A stretch of 64,000 nucleotides of DNA from an uncultured Leucobacter sp. (GTDB taxonomy: Bacteria > Actinomycetota > Actinomycetes > Actinomycetales > Microbacteriaceae), in the NCBI GenBank assembly GCA_937967375.1, contig CALCJF010000039.1, forward strand, positions 1-64,000. The letters are read 5' to 3'. The notes under the pieces were generated by a model. It was not told the origin of the DNA, made no database searches, and saw only the letters and a program-made list of their open reading frames with translations. Position 1 is the first letter of the stretch, and each line of letters begins with the position of its first letter. Shown here in pieces: positions 53,799 to 61,680 of this stretch. The translations under genes were made by a program, and so were the position numbers.

Positions 53799-53897
53799 GA
53801 TGGTATTTCCTTTGATCTGTCGTATCTGGGTGGGTCGCGAACACTGCACGAACGCTTGAGGGGTTCGTGCCGTGGTGCCGGTCAAGGCAGCGACGAA

Positions 53898-54377
53898 TCA
53901 GGTTCGACTAATCGACAGGAACACCAGAGAGGGTCGGCGCGGGTGCACACTCGTCGCAGTCAGCGACGCGCCCGCAGGCCGCCGGGGCGTGAGCGCTAGG
54001 ACTCCGCGAAGAAGAGCAGGCCCGATGAGCAGGAGAAGACCCACGAACAGAGCTAAGACACAGATCAGCATCATCCCACCGTGCGATCCTGGTGCCGCCG
54101 CACTCGCAGCAGCAGAGACAGCGGCCTCAGCCGTCGGCATGCCGAAATGGACGGCAAGGACACCCTCATGCGAATAGGCCTCATCGGGCATCGCAGGCTG
54201 CTCTGCCATCACGGCCTGGTGTTGACCCATGGCCACGGATCCATGGCCAGCGGAGCTGGCAGAAAAGGTGTGCATGCCCAGCAGCCCGACAATGATCATC
54301 AGCGCTGCAGCACCGAGGAAAAACAGGGGTCGCATAGAGAACCCGCACTCGGTGCTACGCGCAAACTGCCGCCTCAC
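53898..54377 (-). CDS. DUF6153-like membrane protein
   Basis: 159 residues from GTG 54377, which has AGGAGGGAG upstream. Two membrane helices (MRPLFFLGAAALMIIVGLLG and GGMMLICVLALFVGLLLLI) flank an outside segment rich in His and Met (HGSVAMGQHQAVMAEQ). It precedes the DUF305 lipoprotein on the same strand, and both look like metal-handling envelope proteins. Function unproven. Confidence 0.7.
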   Translation of the reverse strand: MRRQFARSTECGFSMRPLFFLGAAALMIIVGLLGMHTFSASSAGHGSVAMGQHQAVMAEQPAMPDEAYSHEGVLAVHFGMPTAEAAVSAAASAAAPGSHGGMMLICVLALFVGLLLLIGPALLRGVLALTPRRPAGASLTATSVHPRRPSLVFLSISRT

Positions 54378-54478
54378 GATTCTCCCTCCTGCTGAGGCCA
54401 AGGTAGCACCGGTGCCTGAAAGGGAATGAGGCAAAGCTCGAACGTTGCCACTTGCGGCGAGCCAATAGGCTCGCGGGC

Positions 54479-54517
54479 ACAAATTCGGCGAAGCTATACT
54501 TCGCCGCTGAAATTTGT
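54479..54517 (-). terminator. Hairpin downstream of tRNA-Arg
   Basis: ACAAATT and AATTTGT outer arms and CGGCGAA/TTCGCCG inner arms, ending at the tRNA 3' base. On the minus strand it lies directly after tRNA-Arg and may terminate or help process it. Confidence 0.65.
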
Positions 54518-54589
54518 GCCCCAGAGAAGAATCGAACTTCCGACACCCGCTTTAGGAGAGCGGTGCTCTATCCACTGAGCTACTGAGGC
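54517..54589 (-). tRNA. tRNA-Arg (CCT)
   Basis: 73-base cloverleaf without encoded CCA. Acceptor GCCTCAG pairs with CTGGGGC (one G-U), anticodon stem CCGCT/AGCGG, loop CTCCTAA, so the anticodon is CCT and reads AGG, a rare codon here. Discriminator base A. Confidence 0.96.
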
Positions 54590-54653
54590 GGACTAGTAAA
54601 GCATAGCGAAAAGGCGCCGCCACTTGGCGACGCCCCCTCTGCAAGTCTGGTGT

Positions 54654-55367
54654 TTAGCCGACGCGCACGACGTAGTCGGGGTATGCGCCGTGGTTCTGCA
54701 GACCCGCGAGCACCGTGTTGTTGCTCCAGCCGCCGTGCACAGCCTGGCCGCCGCCGACATAGATTGCAACGTGAGGCGCATTCGGCCACACGAGGATGTC
54801 GCCGGGCGCAAGCGCGCCTGCGTCAAAGCCATAGACGGTACCGTAGGCCGCGAAGCTGCCGACGCCCATGTCATAGCCGCCGTTTGCCCGGGTCTGAGTC
54901 AGCCCAGCCGCAGCCAAAGCGTTCTGCGCAAGGTCGGTGCAGTCCTGCGCCCAGCCGAGCTGCGCGAGTGCGCCGTTCGCGATACCCGACGCGCCAGCGC
55001 CAGCAGGCAAGGCAGCGTAGTTCGGGCCGTCTGCGGCAACCGCTGCAGCTACGGCCACGACGGGAACCGGCTTCTCTTCAGCGGTCGGCAGCTGCGAAGG
55101 CACCTCGATCTCGGGCAGCGCACTCGTGGTGAGCGCCTGAGCGAATGCCTGCTCGGCCTGCTCTGACGAGCCAATCGTGCCCTCGGTTGCTGCGTAGGCG
55201 GGCATCGCGAACACACCGACCAGGGTGGCGCTGATCAGGCCTGCGCCGATCATGCGCACCGAGCGCTTGAATGAGTGCTTCTGCGAAGCCTGACCGTGCG
55301 AAGCGAGAGTCTTCTGGGTCACTACATCAGTACCGGGAGTCTGAGCTTTGCCGGGAGTCTGAATCAC
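54654..55367 (-). CDS. NlpC/P60-like cell-wall hydrolase
   Basis: 237 residues from GTG 55367. A Gln/Lys-rich cytoplasmic start of about 38 residues precedes a membrane/signal helix (VRMIGAGLISATLVGVFAM) ending in PAYA-A, so it is exported. The C-terminal domain has the NlpC/P60-like catalytic Cys in GWAQDCTDLAQNALAAAG and the catalytic His in WPNAPHVAIYVGGGQAV. It should cleave peptide bonds in peptidoglycan stems. A GTAAC-N6-GTGAC sequence 90 bases upstream resembles an MtrA box. Confidence 0.85.
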   Translation of the reverse strand: MIQTPGKAQTPGTDVVTQKTLASHGQASQKHSFKRSVRMIGAGLISATLVGVFAMPAYAATEGTIGSSEQAEQAFAQALTTSALPEIEVPSQLPTAEEKPVPVVAVAAAVAADGPNYAALPAGAGASGIANGALAQLGWAQDCTDLAQNALAAAGLTQTRANGGYDMGVGSFAAYGTVYGFDAGALAPGDILVWPNAPHVAIYVGGGQAVHGGWSNNTVLAGLQNHGAYPDYVVRVG

Positions 55368-55456
55368 GAGTAACTTGCCTTACGTCTTGCGAACAATGCT
55401 GATCAATCGACCTGAGTCGAAAAGCTCCGATAAGCCTAACCGAAGATCACGGAATT

Positions 55457-55472
55457 GTCACACCTTGGTTAC
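55457..55472 (-). promoter_or_regulatory. Possible MtrA box upstream of the NlpC/P60-like gene
   Basis: On the minus strand GTAAC-CAAGGT-GTGAC, a direct repeat with 6-base spacing that differs by one base from the GTAAC-N6-GTAAC reported for MtrA sites at cell-wall hydrolase genes in other actinobacteria. Confidence 0.35.
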
Positions 55473-55642
55473 GAATCGGGCACGACGGGCCGCGATCCCT
55501 TTGTTTGCAACGATTTCTCGACACCGATAGTTCGACATCAAATAAAGTTTCAATACAAACTTGAAGGTTTTGAGGATCGCGGCCGTCTCTGATGACACGC
55601 AGCCGGTAGCCAGCGTTCGACCGCCGACTAACCAGAGCAGCG

Positions 55643-56992
55643 CTAGACCAGCCCCTGCTCGATCATCGCCTGCGCCACGGTGACAAAGCCCGCCGAGTTT
55701 GCGCCCAGCACGTAGTCGCCTGGGCGACCGTAGCGTTCAGAGGCCTCGTACGAAGCGTCGTGCACGTCTCGCATGATCGCCTGCAGCCTCGCCTCGCTGT
55801 GATCGAAGTCCCAGCGATCCCGCGCCGCGTTCTGGCTCATCTCGAGAGCCGAAGTCGCAACGCCACCCGAGTTCGCGGCCTTGCCCGGCCCGAAGAGAAT
55901 GCCCGACTGCTGCAGCAGCGTGACCGCCTCGGGGGTCGTGGGCATGTTCGCGCCCTCGGCAACCACGCGCACTCCCCCGTCGAGCAGCGCACGCGCGCCA
56001 CGCTCGTCGAGCTCGTTCTGAGTTGCACACGGAAACGCGAGCTCGGCCGGCACGTCCCACACCGACCCGCCCGAAACGAAGCGGGCGCCCGGTTTGCGCT
56101 CGGCGTAGTCGGAGATGCGGCCGCGCTCTACCTCTTTGATCTGCTTCAGCAGCTCGACGTCGATACCCTGCTCGTCGACCACGTAGCCCGACGAGTCAGA
56201 TGCGGTCACCGCGGTGCCACCGAGCTGGCTCACCTTTTCAATGGCGTAGATCGCGACGTTTCCCGACCCTGAGACCACCGCGCGGCGCCCGTCGATGTCT
56301 TCGCCGGTGCGCTTCAGCATCTCTTGTGCGAAGAAGACCGCGCCATATCCGGTCGCCTCAGTGCGCACCTCGGCGCCGCCCCAGCCCTTACCTTTGCCGG
56401 TGAGCACGCCCGATTCGTGACGGCCGGTCAGGCGACGATACTGCCCGAAGAGGTAGCCGATCTCGCGACCGCCCACTCCGATGTCGCCAGCCGGCACGTC
56501 GGTCTGGTCGCCGATATAACGGTAGAGCTCGGTCATGAAGCTCTGACAGAACCGCATGACCTCTTCGTCGCTCTTGCCGTGCGGATCGAAATCACTGCCG
56601 CCCTTCGCGCCGCCGATCCTTTGCCGCGTCAGCGCGTTCTTGAAAATCTGCTCGAAGCCCAAAAACTTGACGACCGAGAGGTTCACGCTCGAGTGAAACC
56701 GCAGACCACCCTTGAATGGCCCCAGCGCCGAGTTGAACTGCACGCGAAACCCGCGGTTCACCCGCACGCGGTTCTGATCGTCGAGCCACGGCACCCGAAA
56801 GAGAATCTGTCGCTCCGGCTCAACCAGCCGCTCGAGCACCGCCGCTTCGATGAACTCGGGGTGTTCTGCGAGCACCGGCACGAGCGTGTCGAGCACTTCG
56901 TGCATCGCCTGCAGAAACTCGGGCTCGTTGTGACTGCGCTGTGCGGCGGTCTCTGCAACAGATTGAATGTGGGCGTTCGGTGTCAGCTGCAT
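55643..56992 (-). CDS. gdhA: NADP-specific glutamate dehydrogenase
   Basis: 449 residues, the hexameric NADP type. Motifs: FRVQFNSALGPFKGGLRFHS, the catalytic segment GGAKGGSDFDPHGKSDEEVM, and DIGVGGREIGYLFGQYRRLTG. The Rossmann segment AVVSGSGNVAIYAIEKVSQLG follows. It makes glutamate from 2-oxoglutarate and ammonia. GAGGAG precedes ATG 56992. It stands alone, with IdeR-like and NlpC genes beside it. Confidence 0.97.
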   Translation of the reverse strand: MQLTPNAHIQSVAETAAQRSHNEPEFLQAMHEVLDTLVPVLAEHPEFIEAAVLERLVEPERQILFRVPWLDDQNRVRVNRGFRVQFNSALGPFKGGLRFHSSVNLSVVKFLGFEQIFKNALTRQRIGGAKGGSDFDPHGKSDEEVMRFCQSFMTELYRYIGDQTDVPAGDIGVGGREIGYLFGQYRRLTGRHESGVLTGKGKGWGGAEVRTEATGYGAVFFAQEMLKRTGEDIDGRRAVVSGSGNVAIYAIEKVSQLGGTAVTASDSSGYVVDEQGIDVELLKQIKEVERGRISDYAERKPGARFVSGGSVWDVPAELAFPCATQNELDERGARALLDGGVRVVAEGANMPTTPEAVTLLQQSGILFGPGKAANSGGVATSALEMSQNAARDRWDFDHSEARLQAIMRDVHDASYEASERYGRPGDYVLGANSAGFVTVAQAMIEQGLV

Positions 56993-57138
56993 CGCTGCGA
57001 CTCCTCAAGTAGTGGGGTTATCAACTCCATCAGTGAGACACCGTGCGGTGCTCATCGATTTCAGGGGCTAGTAAGAACGGAAAAGTTAAGTGGCGAATAG
57101 CATTGGGCGAGGATCGCGCCCGCACGTCGTCGCCGCGT

Positions 57139-57849
57139 TTACATCGCGCGCGCAACAAACACGTGCGCGGCAGTGTGGGCTGGCAGCTCGATCGGGATGG
57201 GATCGGCACTGCCCGCGGGGTCGACCGTGATGCGCACAGCGCCGTCACGGTATTCAAATTCGGCCATAGCCCCCGGCCTCAGCCCTGCCTGATCAAAGAG
57301 GCGCAGCTGCTCGGGGTCGACCTGTGCGGGTTCGGCGAGACGTCTCACGCGGGCGCGAACCCGCTCTGAGCCATCATCGAAGAGGGAGATCGCGGTCACG
57401 ACCCCCGCATGAAACGGCGCGGTGGGTCTTGCGCCGAGTTCTTCGAGCCCCGGAATCGGGTTGCCGTAAGGCGACTCGACCGGGTTGTCGAGCATGCCGA
57501 GCAACTTGCGCTCGACCTGCTCGCTCATCACATGCTCCCAGCGGCACGCCTCTTCGTGCACGAACTCCCACTCGAGACCGATCACATCGGCGAGCAGTCG
57601 CTCGGCGAGGCGGTGCTTGCGCATCACCCGCACGGCCTTCGCCCGACCGTTCTCAGTGAGTTCGAGGTGCCTGTCATTACTTACTATGACGAGGTCATCT
57701 CGTTCCATACGCGCAACCGTCTGCGAAACGGTAGGGCCGGAGTGACCGAGACGTTCAGAGATGCGGGCGCGAAGCGGCACAACGCCTTCTTCTTCAAGCT
57801 CAAGGATCGTGCGCAGGTACATCTCAGTTGTATCGATCAGATCGGTCAC
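57139..57849 (-). CDS. DtxR/IdeR family metal-dependent repressor
   Basis: 236 residues from GTG 57849 with GGAGG upstream. N-terminal HTH: TTEMYLRTILELEEEGV, and ERLGHSGPTVSQTVARMERD; dimerisation and metal domain with VMRKHRLAERLLADVIGLEW and CRWEHVMSEQVERKLL (metal ligands Cys, Glu, His); SH3-like C-terminal domain ending PAHTAAHVFVARAM. The first 100 residues are extremely close to actinobacterial IdeR/DtxR iron regulators in my recollection. It represses iron uptake genes when iron is present. No classical 19-bp iron box is seen nearby. Confidence 0.94.
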   Translation of the reverse strand: MTDLIDTTEMYLRTILELEEEGVVPLRARISERLGHSGPTVSQTVARMERDDLVIVSNDRHLELTENGRAKAVRVMRKHRLAERLLADVIGLEWEFVHEEACRWEHVMSEQVERKLLGMLDNPVESPYGNPIPGLEELGARPTAPFHAGVVTAISLFDDGSERVRARVRRLAEPAQVDPEQLRLFDQAGLRPGAMAEFEYRDGAVRITVDPAGSADPIPIELPAHTAAHVFVARAM

Positions 57850-57965
57850 TGGCGCCTCCGCTGCATGCTGCTTCTGCGTTCTAGCCTATGCCATGCCCGG
57901 ACCGGCCTCTCACGTTCGCGCTGTGTGCGCAGTCGGGCATTCGCTGTCACCATAAAATAGGGGTC

Positions 57966-59084
57966 ATGGCCGACATCACCATTCCCGCTGCCCTCCTGCC
58001 CGCCGACGGACGATTCGGCTGCGGCCCATCAAAGGTGCGTGACGAGCAGATCGCTTTTCTCGCTTCGCTGCAGCCCGGCACGATCGGCACTTCGCACCGC
58101 CAGGCGCCCGTAAAGAATCTCGTCGGCAGCGTCCGCGAGGGGCTCGCCGATCTCTTCCGTGCGCCTGAGGGCTATGAGATCCTTCTCGCGAACGGTGGCG
58201 CGACCACGTTCTGGGACACGGCAGTGCACTCGCTCATCGAACACCGCAGCCAGCACCTCGCGTTCGGCGAGTTCGGCGCGAAGTTTGGCACCGCTTCGGC
58301 GGCAGCGCCTTGGCTCGAGGCACCCGATATTCGCAAGGCAGAAGCTGGATCGCGCAGCGAAGCTGCGCCGACCGAGGGCATTGACGTCTATGCCTACCCG
58401 CAGAACGAGACCTCGACCGGCGTGATGGCCGAGGTGCGCCGCGTGCACGGCGACACCGGCGCGCTCACGGTGGTCGATGCTACGAGCGCCGCTGGCGGCC
58501 TCGACTTCGATGCGTCAGAGACCGATGTCTACTATTTCTCCCCGCAGAAGAACTTCGCGAGCGACGGGGGCATTTGGTTCGCGCTCGTATCGCCTGCTGC
58601 GATCGAGCGCATCGAGCGCATCGCCGCATCGGGCCGCTACATTCCCGAGACGCTCAGCCTCGCCGGAGCGGTCGCGAACTCGCGCCAGAACCAGACCCTG
58701 AACACCCCGGCGATCGCGCCGCTCGCCATGATGGACGAACAGGTGCGCTGGATGAACGCTAACGGGGGTCTGTCGTGGGCCGCCGCGCGCACCGCCGAGA
58801 GCGCGGCGGTGCTGTACGACTGGGCCGATCGCACTTCGGTGGCGACGCCGTTCGTGGTCGATCCAGCGCATCGCTCAAATGTCGTCGTGACGATCGATTT
58901 CGACGATTCGGTCGACGCTGCGGCGATCTCTGCGGCACTTCGCGCGAACGGCGTGGTCGACACCGAGCCATACCGCAAGCTGGGTCGCAACCAGCTGCGC
59001 ATCGCGACGTTCACGGCGATCGAGCCCGATGACGTGCGCGCCCTCACCGGCTGCATCGACTACGTGCTCGAGCGCCTGGGCTAA
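57966..59084 (+). CDS. serC: Phosphoserine transaminase
   Basis: 372 residues from ATG 57966. PLP aminotransferase class V with SerC marks of the actinobacterial type: LLPADGRFGCGPSKVRDEQI at the start, ILLANGGATTFWDTAVHSL, AYPQNETSTGVMAEVRRVHG, and the PLP-binding Lys in DVYYFSPQKNFASDGGIWFA. It makes phosphoserine in serine synthesis. TAAAAT at 57953-57958 is 7 bases before the ATG, without a ribosome site: probably leaderless. Confidence 0.95.
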   Translation: MADITIPAALLPADGRFGCGPSKVRDEQIAFLASLQPGTIGTSHRQAPVKNLVGSVREGLADLFRAPEGYEILLANGGATTFWDTAVHSLIEHRSQHLAFGEFGAKFGTASAAAPWLEAPDIRKAEAGSRSEAAPTEGIDVYAYPQNETSTGVMAEVRRVHGDTGALTVVDATSAAGGLDFDASETDVYYFSPQKNFASDGGIWFALVSPAAIERIERIAASGRYIPETLSLAGAVANSRQNQTLNTPAIAPLAMMDEQVRWMNANGGLSWAAARTAESAAVLYDWADRTSVATPFVVDPAHRSNVVVTIDFDDSVDAAAISAALRANGVVDTEPYRKLGRNQLRIATFTAIEPDDVRALTGCIDYVLERLG

Positions 59085-59095
59085 CACCACTCAGT

Positions 59096-59152
59096 TCACA
59101 ACACAGCGGCGCGCTGCCGGGTCAGACCGGGCAGCGCGCCGCTGTGTTGTGA
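59096..59152. terminator. Bidirectional terminator between serC and the DUF3027 gene
   Basis: Perfect 23-bp arms (59096-59118 and 59130-59152) with an 11-base loop, 11 bases past both stops. It can serve the convergent transcripts in both directions. Confidence 0.9.
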
Positions 59153-59163
59153 GTGCTAGGAGA

Positions 59164-60006
59164 CTACTCTTCTTCGTCTGCTTCTTCGTCGTGCTCGAAG
59201 TCGACCTCGTCGTGAGAGTGGTCGTGCAGGTCGTGCTCGTCCATCTCGGTGAAGCCGTCTTCGTCGGCGTCGTCATCTTCGTCTTCGACGTCGTCCGACT
59301 CGTCGTCGTCATCATCAGAGTCATCGTCAGAATCGTCATCATCAGAGTCATCCTCATCGATGTCAACGCCGTCGATCTCGTCGTCAAAGTCGCTGAAGTC
59401 GTTCTCGAGCACATCCTCGTCCGGCTCAACGTCGTCTTCTTCGGAGAGTTCAGCAGCGGCAGCCTCGGCCTCGACGGCCTCCTCTGCGGCCTGTCGAGCC
59501 TGCGTCTCACGGTACTGCGCCAGTCGCACCGACCAGGGCACCCACTCGGGAGCGGTGACCGCGCCAGCGCCGGGCAACAGCTCGACCTCGAGCACATTGA
59601 CGGGAGACTCCTCGTCGACACGCGAGAGCGTCGCCGCCCAACGCCACCCGGGGTATCCGGGTAGCCTGCACTCGAAGTACAGCGTGAGCACGTGCTGCTC
59701 GTGCACCTCGTGCCCCTCGTCGGCACCGATGGTCTGAGCGTCAGTGATCTCGGCGAGCGCCTCGCGCGCGACATCGCGCGAGGCCAGCAGCACGGGGTCC
59801 GCCTCGAACACGATCTCTTCGACCGCCTCGACGGGTTCTTCGCCTTCTGCCTCGGAAGTCACCTCATCAGAAGGCCCCTCCTGAGCGCCCTCCGGGGTTT
59901 CCGCAGCGGCCGCAGCCTCGGCTGTTTCAACCACCTCCACGGTCTCGACCACCTCGACGGTCTCAGCCACCTCGACGGTGGCAGACTCTTCGGGCAGCTC
60001 AGACAT
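59164..60006 (-). CDS. DUF3027 domain protein with acidic tails
   Basis: 280 residues. The centre (DVAREALAEITDAQTIGADEGHE, shown in parts: DVAREALAEITDAQTIG and HVLTLYFECRLPGYPGWRWA) and PEWVPWSVRLAQYRETQ mark the actinobacterial DUF3027 family. The N terminus has short repeats VEVVETVEVVET; the C terminus is a long Asp/Ser-rich acidic run. It overlaps the cold-shock gene upstream by 8 bases, a widely conserved actinobacterial pairing, so they probably function together in RNA-related work. Activity unknown. Confidence 0.9.
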   Translation of the reverse strand: MSELPEESATVEVAETVEVVETVEVVETAEAAAAAETPEGAQEGPSDEVTSEAEGEEPVEAVEEIVFEADPVLLASRDVAREALAEITDAQTIGADEGHEVHEQHVLTLYFECRLPGYPGWRWAATLSRVDEESPVNVLEVELLPGAGAVTAPEWVPWSVRLAQYRETQARQAAEEAVEAEAAAAELSEEDDVEPDEDVLENDFSDFDDEIDGVDIDEDDSDDDDSDDDSDDDDDESDDVEDEDDDADEDGFTEMDEHDLHDHSHDEVDFEHDEEADEEE

Positions 60007-60376
60007 CGAAGTCGTCCGCCACTCGGCGCAGCATGGTTGCGAGCTGGCGCGATCCTTGTCGTTCGGGGTACTGGCCGTGCTTCAACCGGCCCCCGACCGC
60101 GTCAAGCAACTTCACGAGATCTTCGATAATGATGGCCATCTCGTCTGCAGACTTGCGATCGCGCTTAGCGGCGCGGGGTGTCTCGAGCAGGCGAACCGAC
60201 AGTGCCTGCGGGCCACGGCGCCCGTCAGCGACGCCGTACTCGAGGCGCGTGCCAGCGGTTACCTCTGCGTCTGCGGGCAGCACCGAGGCGTGCAGAAATA
60301 CCTGCTCGCCGTCGTCGCCCTGGATGAAGCCGAAGCCTTTTTCTTCGTCGTAGAACCTGACCTTGCCGGTGGGCAT
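59999..60376 (-). CDS. Cold-shock domain protein with C-terminal extension
   Basis: 125 residues from ATG 60376. The first 65 residues are a cold-shock domain with the RNP motifs KGFGFIQGDDGEQVFLHAS (RNP1 and RNP2). A C-terminal helical extension of 55 residues (EDLVKLLDAVGGRLKHGQYP) is absent from ordinary CspA proteins. It binds single-stranded RNA or DNA. Cotranscribed with the DUF3027 gene downstream. Confidence 0.94.
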   Translation of the reverse strand: MPTGKVRFYDEEKGFGFIQGDDGEQVFLHASVLPADAEVTAGTRLEYGVADGRRGPQALSVRLLETPRAAKRDRKSADEMAIIIEDLVKLLDAVGGRLKHGQYPERQGSRQLATMLRRVADDFDV

Positions 60377-60557
60377 GCCTGTTCCTTTCCGGCGCTGTCG
60401 CGCCGCACACTCACGGGGCATTGCGCCCCTGTTACCTATCAATAGAGTCTATCCGCCCTACCGCAGCCCCTCGGCTACCTGCAATAGTGCGCGAATTGCG
60501 GCCTCGCGACGGAACAGAGTGCATTTCGTGCACTACTGCCGCCGGGGGCTCTCGTTT

Positions 60558-61472
60558 TCACCCGCCGGCGAGCAGCTCGGCCTCGCGCCGCAGCGCCTCG
60601 CGCACCGCGGCGAGCGCAGGGTGGTCGACGCTCGAGATTCGAGCCGCCGTGAAGACCTCTCGGCGGGGCTTGCCCGGCAGCTCGACGAGCCTGAGGCGAT
60701 GCGCCGCGCCGATGTGCACGAAGCCCGGCAGCAGGGCCACCGCGTTGCCCGTCTCGATCAGCCGCACATGCGCCTGCAGGTCGGCGGTCTCGTAGCGCAC
60801 GTCGGGCTCGAACCCGGCACTGCGACACGCCTGCTCTGCCCAGTGCCGCGAGGCTGCGCCCCTGGGCTCCATGACCCAGGGCAGATCGGCCGCGTCGGCG
60901 AGCGATGCCGCGTGGTCGAACGCCTCGTCACCAGCCCCCTCTTGCGGCAGCGCAAGGCGAATCGGGTCACTCGCGAGCGGTTCTCGGTCGAGCCCCACGA
61001 AGTGTGCGGCCGCGTGACCCGGGTACTGCTCGGCGACGACGAGGTCGAAGCCTCTCGCCCAGGTGTCGTAGAGTGCGGTCTCGGGCTCATGCTGCACCAT
61101 CTCGACCCGGAGCATCGGGTGCTCGGCCCGCAACCGCTTAAGCGCCGAGGGCATCATGGCGAGCAGTGCGGTCTGAAACACCGCAAGACGCACGGTGCCC
61201 GCTACCTCGGCGTGGCCCACGTGCAGCGCCGCCTCGGCTCGCTCGAGACCCGCGAGTAGCTCTTCGGTTTCTGACACGAGCGTGAGCCCCGCCGCAGTGA
61301 GTTCGAGGGTGCGTCCGACCTTGCGCAGCAGCGGCACCCCGGCCTCGCGCTCGAGCAGCGCGAGCTGCTGAGACACGGCAGATGGGCTGTAGTTCAGAGC
61401 ATCGGCGACGGCCGCCACCGTGCCGCGGGCGCTCAGCTCCCAGAGCAGTCTGAGCCGTTTCATCTCGAGCAT
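60558..61472 (-). CDS. LysR family transcriptional regulator
   Basis: 304 residues from ATG 61472. GAGGTG lies just upstream and includes the alternative GTG 61481. N-terminal HTH: RLLWELSARGTVAAVADALN and YSPSAVSQQLALLEREAGV; substrate-binding domain of the LysR type follows (AEQYPGHAAAHFVGLDREPL, VALLPGFVHIG). It is divergent from putA with about 200 bases between, so it likely controls proline use. The hydrophobic ligand pocket cannot be assigned. Confidence 0.93.
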   Translation of the reverse strand: MLEMKRLRLLWELSARGTVAAVADALNYSPSAVSQQLALLEREAGVPLLRKVGRTLELTAAGLTLVSETEELLAGLERAEAALHVGHAEVAGTVRLAVFQTALLAMMPSALKRLRAEHPMLRVEMVQHEPETALYDTWARGFDLVVAEQYPGHAAAHFVGLDREPLASDPIRLALPQEGAGDEAFDHAASLADAADLPWVMEPRGAASRHWAEQACRSAGFEPDVRYETADLQAHVRLIETGNAVALLPGFVHIGAAHRLRLVELPGKPRREVFTAARISSVDHPALAAVREALRREAELLAGG

Positions 61473-61493
61473 TCTCGCCACCTCGAATCATTC

Positions 61494-61512
61494 AATAATT
61501 CTTCATATTATT
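61494..61512. promoter_or_regulatory. Candidate LysR binding site in the putA/lysR intergenic region
   Basis: AATAAT-N7-ATTATT in an AT-rich island 22 bases upstream of the lysR start, with T-N11-A character. Fits divergent regulation of lysR and putA. Confidence 0.45.
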
Positions 61513-61680
61513 CCATGGAAAGAGTTGCTTTACTTCATGCTTTGTGAGCGCCACACTTGCATCAGCAACAGATCGATTCGCACCTGAGCACCAGGCGAAG
61601 ACGCAACGCAAGCCGCCCTCACGGCCGCACGCACAGCTTGCGCAGGGCGGATCCTCGACACCAATACCGAAAGGCCAGCA

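Noticed and set aside
55420..55440. DtxR/IdeR iron box near the NlpC promoter
   Set aside because: Only a partial TTAGGCTTA is present, well below a 19-bp operator match.
55373..55642. ydaO-type (c-di-AMP) riboswitch before the NlpC/P60 gene
   Set aside because: Such riboswitches often precede cell-wall hydrolase genes, but I cannot find the conserved core or pairing here.
59091..59774. Repetitive Thr/Ser-rich frames around the DUF3027 acidic tail
   Set aside because: Alternative frames of the Asp-rich repeat, not separate genes.
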